A stretch of 64,000 nucleotides of DNA from Acanthopleuribacter pedis (lineage in GTDB: Bacteria > Acidobacteriota > Holophagae > Acanthopleuribacterales > Acanthopleuribacteraceae): positions 62,001 to 126,000 of the forward strand of contig NZ_JAFREP010000018.1 in assembly GCF_017377855.1 (NCBI RefSeq). The letters run 5' to 3'. Numbering within the stretch: the first letter of the stretch is position 1; each line of letters begins with the position of its first letter. The notes below the pieces were generated by a model. The model ran no database searches. It was given only the letters and a program-made list of their open reading frames with translations, and was not told where the DNA came from. The translations under genes were made by a program, and so were the position numbers. This document shows positions 56,902-64,000 of this stretch, piece by piece.

Positions 56902-58689
56902 TTAGTTGTTACAAGGTGGCAAAGCTCGGTTGGAAAGCATACCGCTAAACTCCAGAACCGTGTGCTCCGGCCAGTTCACAAAACGAACAGGAACCAGGGT
57001 CGGCGCGGGACAGTTATCGGTTTGATCTTGGAAACTCAAGAAAACCGGTCCACGAGACTGAATCACACCGACATCTTCAAGACTCTGCTGGGAAACTAAG
57101 TGGTTCCCTTCCAGGTGGATGGTATCGCCTTCGCCCACGCTGGGGTTGGCGGCCAAACTGCCGATTTCGCAAATCCGGTTATTGCGCAAGGACAAAAACG
57201 ACAGATTGGGAAGCGTCGACAAAGCACTCATCCCTTGGATTTGGTTGTCACTCAGATCAAGGTGGGCCAACATGGTTAACCCATCCAGGGGACTCGCATC
57301 ATCCAGATCGGTTACGGTATTGCCACTCATATTGAGGTACTGAAGCTGGGTCAGACCCGAGAGGGGTCGGACATCGGAAATGAAGTTGCTTGAAAGGTTG
57401 AGGTATTGAAGCGAAGTAAAGAACTGAATGCCCGTTAAATCGAAAATCCCATTGTCAGGCGCGGTCGTTGATTCGCGGCAGAAACAGTCCAAACGGGTAA
57501 GGCCGTTAACCAGATCCGCGGTGATGGGCTGAGAACCAACCAGACCAAGGGTTTCACGAATGCAGTTCAACAAGCTGGCATCGGGAATGAAACCGGAGAA
57601 ATCCGACGTCTGAGAGGGACACGATGGATCGTTGGGATCCTCGGCACAATCAACACCGGCATCGGCGGGAAGGATAAAAATGATCACCGTTTGCGTTATA
57701 TCAGTGGGGCAGGAACCCGTGGTGTTCCCGGTGTTATCGGCGTAACCCGACAGCGTCAGGTCAACCCGGGTAATCGTCGTGGTATCAACGAAGTTTCGCA
57801 ACGGGCGGATCACTTCAACCTGACCAAGCTGCGAATCCGTATCAATCGTGAAGGCAGAGCTCAGATCACCACCATTTCCCGTTACAACTTGGGCGCTGTC
57901 GATCCAGATGGCATTAATACCCGGCATATAAATCGGATCACCAACATCGTTCGGGGGGTTGGCGGCGGCGGAAACAAAGCGCACCTGGTTGGGAGGAATG
58001 TGGGGACACCGGGTCACGTCGAAACGAGAAATGTTCACAACGACATCGGTAGGATTACTTGCGCCGGCCTCATTGTAAGCCGTTACTTGAACGGTAATGC
58101 TGACCACATCGCGAGTAGGAAGCCCCGTGTCGAGCCAACGAACGGTCAACATTTGGCCCGTGTTGTTAATGTCGAACAGACCCAGTTCGTTGCCACCCGT
58201 AATCGCCCAGTTACTGGTTCCGGTGGAGGCATGAAGGGGCGAACCGAAACCGGTTCCCGGCGCAACATCAATCGCGACATTGCGTGTCTGCCCCTCGGCG
58301 ATCACCGGCACATTGTGACGGATAAATACCTGAATCGATCCGTCGGTAAAACCGTCCTGGTTGTAAGCTCGAAGGTTAAGGGTCACCGAAACTTCTGTCG
58401 CGGTGGAACCAGCGGGGAAAAAATCCCTCAAATTGCGGGATATCCGAAGAACGGCCCCGGTCAGATCGAAGTAGCGGTCATTCACACCAATTCCGGGAAT
58501 GGCAGGGTTAATCTGCTGAAGAACCGTCATACTGTCAACATCACCGACCGTGTGAATCGGCGCACCGATCGCGGTATTGAACGCAAGATTGGTATTAGCA
58601 ACACGGATCTGGCCCGGAGAAATAACCGGCTGGGCAAAAGCAAGCCCACCTAGTAGAAAAAGACAAAGAACAATCCAAGCTTTACGCAT
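56902..58689 (-). CDS. secreted cadherin-like / leucine-rich repeat protein
   Basis: 595 residues. GAAGGAG lies 6 nt ahead of ATG 58689, followed by a signal peptide (AWIVLCLFLLGGLAFAQPVI). Residues 30-350 are beta-rich Ig/cadherin-like repeats (VSVTLNLRAYNQDGF, VSITVQVTAYNEAG, ITRVDLTLSGYADN). A small Cys-containing region (about 355-420; LLNCIRETLGL, LDCFCREST) caps a run of about five internalin-like LRRs (LQYLNLSSNFISDVRPLSGL, LQYLNMSGNTVTDL, LAHLDLSDNQIQGM, LSFLSLRNNRICEI). The design is that of a cell-surface or secreted adhesion/recognition protein; no anchor motif is visible at the C-terminus. Confidence 0.87.
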   Translation of the reverse strand: MRKAWIVLCLFLLGGLAFAQPVISPGQIRVANTNLAFNTAIGAPIHTVGDVDSMTVLQQINPAIPGIGVNDRYFDLTGAVLRISRNLRDFFPAGSTATEVSVTLNLRAYNQDGFTDGSIQVFIRHNVPVIAEGQTRNVAIDVAPGTGFGSPLHASTGTSNWAITGGNELGLFDINNTGQMLTVRWLDTGLPTRDVVSITVQVTAYNEAGASNPTDVVVNISRFDVTRCPHIPPNQVRFVSAAANPPNDVGDPIYMPGINAIWIDSAQVVTGNGGDLSSAFTIDTDSQLGQVEVIRPLRNFVDTTTITRVDLTLSGYADNTGNTTGSCPTDITQTVIIFILPADAGVDCAEDPNDPSCPSQTSDFSGFIPDASLLNCIRETLGLVGSQPITADLVNGLTRLDCFCRESTTAPDNGIFDLTGIQFFTSLQYLNLSSNFISDVRPLSGLTQLQYLNMSGNTVTDLDDASPLDGLTMLAHLDLSDNQIQGMSALSTLPNLSFLSLRNNRICEIGSLAANPSVGEGDTIHLEGNHLVSQQSLEDVGVIQSRGPVFLSFQDQTDNCPAPTLVPVRFVNWPEHTVLEFSGMLSNRALPPCNN

Positions 58690-59090
58690 AAACGGCTCCT
58701 TCAAAGGCAAAACAGGAAATTCAAATTTTAGGCTTTAAGATGCTCATAAGTTAGCACATCGGCACATCATTTCCAAACTAAATAACAAATTTCACAACCC
58801 ATCAAACCCAGAACCCCACACAACACATCTCATTAACTCACAAGCGCTTCACAAAAATCCCCCACCACAACCCCGCTTGTTTTACAAGCATCTATCGGCC
58901 CATCGCGATATCGTCAAATTCAACCGGGAATCAAGCTTCCGCGCGCCCACCAAACCGCGAAAAGAACCAACCGTCGCACGGGGGCACACCTTGGGCTATG
59001 ATTCGTTAAGCATCCCGGTTCGGCCTCGCCGAGGCGACCGAAGACGGCTCCCGACGGGTTTCAACTCAAAAACGAACCGCAAAAAAACCA
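58690..59090. other. gene-free stretch between divergent genes
   Basis: 400 bp, AT-rich near 58730-58870. It should hold the promoters of the LRR protein gene and of fdhD; I see no clear consensus or inverted repeat. Confidence 0.4.
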
Positions 59091-59966
59091 ATGCTTTATG
59101 TGAGGCACAGGGTGAATTCAACCAACTCAAAACCAACCGGCGTTGTCCCGGTCGTGCTAACCAAAACAACCCCGGAATACAGGGCGTCCGAGAACGACGT
59201 GATGGCGGTGGAGGAACCCCTCGATATTCGTATCACGACACAGGACTCGAATGTTGCGGTCACCCACAACGTTGCGGTCACCATGCGTACCCCGGGCCAA
59301 GATCTTGAGTTGGCCCTTGGCTTTTTATTTAGCGAAAGCCTGATTACCGGCAAGGCCGACGTCGACTGGGAGCAAACCCGCCGAGCCGCCGACGATGCCG
59401 ATTGCAATCGCATCACGGTCGCCCTTCAGCCCGAAATTGCCTTTGATCCCGAACACCTCAGTCGCCATGTTTTCACCAGTTCGAGCTGCGGGGTATGCGG
59501 GAAAATTAGCAGAGAAAACATTGTTGCCAAATGCCCTCGAGCCACGTCGGAACCGCCCATTTTTTCTGCATCCATTTTTGGCGATCTGCCTCATCGCTTG
59601 CGGGAGAACCAGGCGGGGTTCAAGCAGACAGGTGGCCTCCACGCGGCCGCATCCTTTGACAGATCCGGTTCGGTTGGACCGATATATGAAGATGTCGGTC
59701 GCCACAACGCGCTAGACAAACTGGTCGGGGATTTTCTGCGTCGCGGGTCCCTTTCCCACACCACCGGGTTGCTCCTAAGCGGTCGCATCTCCTTTGAGCT
59801 GGTCCAAAAGGCGGGGTTGGCCGGTTTCAAAGTCATTGCCGCCATAGGCGCACCCAGCAGTTTGGCGGTTGAGCTGGCACGTGATTTAGATATCACGCTG
59901 ATTGGTTTCCTAAAAACGACATCCATGAATATCTACCACGGCGCGGACCGCATTCGTTCCGCGTAA
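59091..59966 (+). CDS. fdhD: formate dehydrogenase accessory sulfurtransferase FdhD
   Basis: 291 residues from ATG 59091; GTG 59112, with GAGG 6 nt upstream, is an alternative start. Family features: VEEPLDIRI and MRTPGQDLELALGFLFSESL in the N-terminal half, the conserved cysteine pair SSSCGVCGKIS near residue 140, IYEDVGRHNALDKLVGDFL near 205, and ISFELVQKAGLAGFKVIAAI near 245. FdhD transfers sulfur from IscS to the molybdenum cofactor of formate dehydrogenases in the cytoplasm. No formate dehydrogenase gene is in the window. Confidence 0.95.
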   Translation: MLYVRHRVNSTNSKPTGVVPVVLTKTTPEYRASENDVMAVEEPLDIRITTQDSNVAVTHNVAVTMRTPGQDLELALGFLFSESLITGKADVDWEQTRRAADDADCNRITVALQPEIAFDPEHLSRHVFTSSSCGVCGKISRENIVAKCPRATSEPPIFSASIFGDLPHRLRENQAGFKQTGGLHAAASFDRSGSVGPIYEDVGRHNALDKLVGDFLRRGSLSHTTGLLLSGRISFELVQKAGLAGFKVIAAIGAPSSLAVELARDLDITLIGFLKTTSMNIYHGADRIRSA

Positions 59967-60003
59967 ATCGTCAAAGGTCGGAAAGCTCGCGGGAACCGTG
60001 CTG

Positions 60004-62052
60004 CTACTCGGATTCCGCGGGTGAAGTCCCCTTCTTCTTTTGCTGCATCGGTTTGGCTTTGGACAGCTTAAGCAGCTCAGCTTCAATCAGTTCTTTTAGA
60101 TAATCGATATAGCGATCAATGTAATTTTTATTTTCCCAGCGATGAAGCAGCCAGGGACTCATCAACGAATGCCGAAACAGGAAGATGTGATCGGCTTGCG
60201 ACTGGGAATCCGTAACATCAGAAACAAAGGTCTGGGTATCGATCTCAAGGTCGCACAACACTTCATGGGCCAGCTCATCATCAATTTTTCCGTGAACCAG
60301 ACTGGTATAGGAACCAACAAATTCCTTCATTTGAAGCGGCTCGAAGCGGTTAATCTTCAACCGCTCAAACACACGCCTTCCAAAAAAATTCATCAAAGCC
60401 AGTTTATCGTTTCCTTTTACATTAACCGCAAAGCAGATAATATTCGTCTCTGGAAAAAACGGTATTTTTATCAACACTTTCTTATCAAGCTCATTGGCGA
60501 GCGTGGTAATTTTTTTATAAAAGTATTCGCATTGTTTAATGGTGACCTTAACGAGCCGTCCAAAATGGTGCTTGTTCAACGGTACCACGCGATGCGTAAC
60601 ATACGCAGCCGCCGCGGCCGCACCGGGTTTGGAACCCTCAAGTATAAATTGCCCCAAGTTGATCAGTTTTTCGACCTGACTTTTATGGCTCCGGTCATCC
60701 TTTATGTCGTAAAGGTAACTTGCTTTTTGACTGATAAAATCGATGACCCCCATATTCCGCGCAACAAAGGCCCCGCAAGGATAAGGAAGGTAACCCAACT
60801 TGTGGGGATCAACCGTAATACTGTCGGAATCAGCAACAGCCTTAAACGCGTCGTAAATCTCCTGAGAAGGAAAATAGCTCAAGTCTTCATGAACCTCTTC
60901 CCGCTCACAAAATTGGTTGGTTTCCTCGCGGCGGAAGAGCGAACACATGTAACCGCCCCAGGCCGCGTCAATATGAAGCCCAAAGTAAAACCCTCGATCA
61001 TAAGCGTCCTCGCGGATCTCCAACATTTCATCAATTGGATCAATGGTGCTGAATTCGGTTGAGCCAAGGACACCCACGGCTCCCAAAACGGGGATCTGCT
61101 CGTTCTCGAAGGTGTCAATGAGTTCTTCAAAATGATCGATGCGAAGGCACATTTTTTTGTCGGTTTTCACCAAAACCAGGTTATTGAGCCCAAGACCCAA
61201 AACCTTGAGCGATTTATCCCAAGAATAGTGCGCGGTGATAGGAACAATCACCTTGGGCGGTTTAATTTCGCGGTGTTTGCCAAAAAAGTCGGCGGCACCT
61301 AAACCAACCAAGGTTTCGCGGTCAATGATGCCTTTAAACTGTTTCACTTCCTTGGGCTTCATGCCACTGGCCGATATTTGTCGCTTAACCGACGCCAAAA
61401 GATCAACGGTATCGGCAATGGAAAAGTTAACCAAGGCCCATTTGCTGTACTCAGACAGTTTGCGTTGTTCGGGTCCAACGGCCTCAAAATCAATCCCCAT
61501 CACCCCGGCCGCCTCGGCCAAGGCAATCGGGTAAAATTTGACTTCACGGAAGTTCCATATTCCCTCATAGTTGGCGATGGTGCCGCCCGAGGTCAAGTGA
61601 CCCCAAGCGGTGGTTCCTTTTTCCGGGTCGGTGTTGTACCCGAACATACGCGCCAACTGCCAACCGACTTCTAATTCGCGCGGCACGGTGGCCGGGCCCG
61701 CTTCGGCGGCCACATTGTTGGGGTTGTACATCATGGTCATAAATTCAGCGATAACCCCGGGAAGCAACAAATCCGAATTCATGTGCCCGATGTAGCGAGG
61801 ACTATAAAAAGGGGCGGCATTTTTTAATTCGGCGCTAAGTTCCTGTAATTCCTGACGCATGGCCGCGATAAATTGCAGGTAATGATCGCGGTAAGGCGCC
61901 GATGTGGGAACCACGTTGCCGTCGGCCGGATGAAAATTTTTGCGCCAATAGGCATGGTCGCGGAGGAATTCGAGCAAAAATTGCTCAAAGAACTCTTGAT
62001 TCTCCGCCTTGGGCCCCAAAAAAAAGGGGTGTAAAAAGCCTAGATCTATCAT
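60004..62052 (-). CDS. PLP-dependent group II decarboxylase, long form (tyrosine/glutamate decarboxylase-like)
   Basis: About 682 residues, longer than typical group II enzymes and similar in size to bacterial tyrosine decarboxylases. Blocks: LGPKAENQEFFEQFLLEFL and YWRKNFHPADG at the N-terminus, FYSPRYIGHMNSDLLLPGV, WGHLTSGGTIANYEGIW (PLP-phosphate loop), YFGLHIDAAWGGYM (His/Asp) and SITVDPHKLGYLPYPCGAF with the Schiff-base lysine near residue 418. ATG 62052 is taken as start; GTG 62067 is also in frame. The C-terminal 20 residues are a Lys-rich tail. Substrate uncertain (tyrosine or another amino acid). No amino acid/amine antiporter is adjacent, so an acid-resistance role is not supported by context. 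Confidence 0.85.
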   Translation of the reverse strand: MIDLGFLHPFFLGPKAENQEFFEQFLLEFLRDHAYWRKNFHPADGNVVPTSAPYRDHYLQFIAAMRQELQELSAELKNAAPFYSPRYIGHMNSDLLLPGVIAEFMTMMYNPNNVAAEAGPATVPRELEVGWQLARMFGYNTDPEKGTTAWGHLTSGGTIANYEGIWNFREVKFYPIALAEAAGVMGIDFEAVGPEQRKLSEYSKWALVNFSIADTVDLLASVKRQISASGMKPKEVKQFKGIIDRETLVGLGAADFFGKHREIKPPKVIVPITAHYSWDKSLKVLGLGLNNLVLVKTDKKMCLRIDHFEELIDTFENEQIPVLGAVGVLGSTEFSTIDPIDEMLEIREDAYDRGFYFGLHIDAAWGGYMCSLFRREETNQFCEREEVHEDLSYFPSQEIYDAFKAVADSDSITVDPHKLGYLPYPCGAFVARNMGVIDFISQKASYLYDIKDDRSHKSQVEKLINLGQFILEGSKPGAAAAAAYVTHRVVPLNKHHFGRLVKVTIKQCEYFYKKITTLANELDKKVLIKIPFFPETNIICFAVNVKGNDKLALMNFFGRRVFERLKINRFEPLQMKEFVGSYTSLVHGKIDDELAHEVLCDLEIDTQTFVSDVTDSQSQADHIFLFRHSLMSPWLLHRWENKNYIDRYIDYLKELIEAELLKLSKAKPMQQKKKGTSPAESE

Positions 62053-62307
62053 GTCCGACCCAACCACATGTAACTTGAACTTTTTTTGAGGCGATGTTTA
62101 AAGCTTAACATGAGTTTAACAGCTCTACCGCACGAGCGGTGCATAAAGCACGGGTGAAAGCCGAAACCACGGCGAACAGAAACGGGGATCGCAAGCCATT
62201 TCTCCGAGCGAAACCAAGGCTGAAACAAGCAACCCCAACCGGTGTTTTTCCATCGCAAGGCAGGATCAAGAGGCATCGAAAAACAACTCATTAGGAAGGT
62301 ACGCGGG

Positions 62308-63585
62308 TCAGCTTGCCGATTCGACGGTTTCTTCCATGGCGACAGCGTCAAAAGGAGGCTCAGGGGCGTGGGTACTCCAAGCAGGGAACAAAAGGCGCAA
62401 CGGCAAGTGAACACGCGCACCCCAAAAAGCTTCACTATGAGCATGTTGCTGTGCGACAAAGTAAAACAAATCAGTACCCGGTCGGTAACCCAGTTGAATG
62501 AGCGCCTGATACATGGCCCGCGTCTCAGGAAGGCCGTCATTTTGCGTGCCGACATCGAGATAAATTTTAAGCGGAACGTATTTATTGGAGCGAACCACGT
62601 CCTGCAGTAGATTGCGGTTGTTCCACCAAAAAGAACTCGACAAGCTGGCAACTTTCGAAAAGACAAAAGGCCAGCGTCGCGCCATGTAAAGTGAAACCAA
62701 GCCGCCCAACGAAGCGCCCATTAAACCGGTGTGCCGGGGCTGAGGTAGGGTCCGATAATGGGTGTCAATAAAGGGTTTGATTTCATTAATCAAAAAATCG
62801 GCGTATTGGCCGGCGCCACCGCCCGCCCCTACCCCGAGAAAGTTGGGATCGTAGGATGGCGTGTAATCGTTCAGGCGGCCCGCGCCGCGGTTAAACACCC
62901 CGACCGCAATCACCTCGTCCATCAACCCCTCACCCAGCATACGGTTAAGCGCCTGATCCACACTCCAGGTTTGACCGCGGAATGCAAACTCGGGATCGAA
63001 GAGGTTTTGGCCGTCATGGATGTAAATGACCGGGTAGGCTTTGTCGTAATTCTCCTCATAACTGGGCGGTTTGTAGATGTGAATGGGCGTATCGAAGTGA
63101 TGAACATGATCGATGGAACCCGCCGTATGAAAAAAGTAGGGGTATACATCAAGGCTTTCACCGGGTCGAATAAAGCCATTCGAGCCATGGGCCCAAACAT
63201 CATCGTCAAACAAAATTTTAAAGGCAATCGCCCCCGGCTGATCCGTCTCCCAGGTATAGGTCCAAACGTTCCCCTCACCCCAGGCTGCATCAACACCCGA
63301 TTCCCAATTTAACGGAAAACGATCCCCGCGCACTGTAATGCGGTGATCCCAGCCTGTATTGTAATGAATCCGCAATTCACACCGTTGGGTTCTAGCCAAA
63401 GATCCTACCTCACCTTCCCGATGATTCTCACACGCGAAGCCCAACCCGCGTCCTTCCTGGGACCTTTGTGTTGTCGGAAGGACCTTGTCGTCTTGTGACA
63501 CACCACGTTCAAACGCTCGATACTCGGCCCAATGGAGCCGAACCGGGCCGCGACCGAAGGACCAAGACCCTTTAAACAAGTACAT
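62308..63585 (-). CDS. esterase D-type alpha/beta hydrolase with N-terminal beta-sandwich domain
   Basis: 425 residues. The C-terminal 270 residues are a putative esterase (PF00756-type) domain: YPVIYIHDGQNLFDPEFAFR, VIAVGVFNR, nucleophile elbow TGLMGASLGGLVSLY near residue 290, and HAHSEAFWGARV with the likely catalytic His near residue 390. The part from about 65 to 165 (CELRIHYNTGWDHRITVRGD, WTYTWETDQPGAIAFKILFD) resembles a starch-binding/CBM-like beta-sandwich. The first 60 residues are hydrophilic without a signal peptide, so either the start is wrong or the enzyme is cytoplasmic. Enterochelin-esterase-like or carbohydrate-ester substrates are possible. Confidence 0.82.
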   Translation of the reverse strand: MYLFKGSWSFGRGPVRLHWAEYRAFERGVSQDDKVLPTTQRSQEGRGLGFACENHREGEVGSLARTQRCELRIHYNTGWDHRITVRGDRFPLNWESGVDAAWGEGNVWTYTWETDQPGAIAFKILFDDDVWAHGSNGFIRPGESLDVYPYFFHTAGSIDHVHHFDTPIHIYKPPSYEENYDKAYPVIYIHDGQNLFDPEFAFRGQTWSVDQALNRMLGEGLMDEVIAVGVFNRGAGRLNDYTPSYDPNFLGVGAGGGAGQYADFLINEIKPFIDTHYRTLPQPRHTGLMGASLGGLVSLYMARRWPFVFSKVASLSSSFWWNNRNLLQDVVRSNKYVPLKIYLDVGTQNDGLPETRAMYQALIQLGYRPGTDLFYFVAQQHAHSEAFWGARVHLPLRLLFPAWSTHAPEPPFDAVAMEETVESAS

Positions 63586-63661
63586 CAGCGTGTTCGACGA
63601 AATACCTTAATCTTATCAGAAAGACCTTTGTCGGCACCGCCTAAACCCGCCACGCACCGGC

Positions 63662-64000
63662 TTAGTTAACACGGCGATCACGCCCAAAGACTTTATCTCG
63701 AACCAAGCCGGCTATTTCTTCGATCGAGCGGTTGGTCACATCAATAATCGGCCAACGGCGATGCCTGCGAAAGAACTCATTGGCCTCTTCAAGCTCTTCC
63801 AGTACCGATTGAGGGTCAAAGTACTCAGAGCGCCCCACGCCAAACCCGGTCAACCGTTTTTTGCGAATCTCCATGAGCCGTGACGGGTTAATGGTAAGAC
63901 CGACAATCTTGCGCTGGTGCACATCGTCGAGCTGCGGCGGCGGCCGAACCCCCTTCGCCAGCGGAATGTTGATGACTTTGTGGCCGTAGAGCGACAAATA
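63662..64000 (-). CDS. ppsR: PEP synthase regulatory protein PpsR (kinase/pyrophosphorylase), partial (N-terminus beyond window)
   Basis: The last 112 codons of a DUF299 protein; the gene continues past the right edge. Visible blocks are LYGHKVINIPLAKGV, RKIVGLTINPSRLMEIRKKR, VLEELEEANEFFRRH and RRWPIIDVTNRSIEEIAGLV, which match the C-terminal part of PpsR/PDRP proteins. They phosphorylate and dephosphorylate a Thr of PEP synthase (or pyruvate phosphate dikinase) in an ADP/Pi-dependent way and so switch gluconeogenic flux. The P-loop-like motif lies outside the window. Confidence 0.88.
   Translation of the reverse strand, partial: YLSLYGHKVINIPLAKGVRPPPQLDDVHQRKIVGLTINPSRLMEIRKKRLTGFGVGRSEYFDPQSVLEELEEANEFFRRHRRWPIIDVTNRSIEEIAGLVRDKVFGRDRRVN

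Overview
The window most likely comes from an Acidobacteriota chromosome, possibly near the Holophagae/Acanthopleuribacter lineage. This rests on three points: two tandem secreted proteins that look like the 'VWFA-related Acidobacterial domain' family, two ECF sigma factor genes each placed just upstream of a Ser/Thr kinase-TPR gene, and many large secreted or signalling proteins in moderately GC-rich DNA. It is inference from gene families; no rRNA or other phylogenetic marker is present.

Layout. 1-639: 5' part of a C5-cytosine DNA methyltransferase gene (cut by the window edge). 1848-11793: M23 peptidase; a PLP decarboxylase divergent from an Lrp/AsnC regulator and a hotdog thioesterase; a cell-wall pair (a YcbB/LdtD-like L,D-transpeptidase broken by an in-frame TAA, then an M15-like peptidase); two cation antiporters; a TetR regulator. 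11935-15255: two VWFA-related paralogues. 15449-23856: a five-gene acyl-CoA carboxylation operon resembling acyclic terpene utilisation (atuA-C-D-E-F order), divergent from a TetR gene with two identical operator-like palindromes between them. 23925-33649: a small Cys-containing secreted protein, a Ser/Thr kinase-TPR gene with its ECF sigma gene, an FCP1-like phosphatase, and a 1761-residue kinase-ATPase-GAF-SpoIIE phosphatase. 34072-42471: a second PLP decarboxylase, then a 2100-residue PKS/NRPS-like protein built of partly degenerate domains. 42690-47785: a second ECF sigma/kinase-TPR pair, an S51-like peptidase, a DUF454 membrane protein.

48112-56902 is an accessory, repeat-rich stretch. 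Three minor-pilin-like genes are split by a TA-flanked, MITE-like element that has swollen from about 235 bp to about 760 bp by amplification of a 15-bp unit (about 36 copies). Two further full-length copies of the same element, one fragment, and a second unrelated dispersed element (two inverted copies) lie between the neighbouring genes: a tail-anchored protein, a beta-lactamase-fold protein without the catalytic serine, and a response regulator-kinase fusion. 56902-64000: a secreted cadherin/LRR protein, FdhD, a third PLP decarboxylase, an esterase, and the 3' part of a PpsR (PEP synthase regulator) gene cut by the right edge.

The most unusual items are the mobile-element family with its internal tandem expansion, the orphan megasynthase-like protein, the atu-like operon with its operators, and the nonsense-interrupted L,D-transpeptidase. 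All functions are read by eye from motifs; no search was run.
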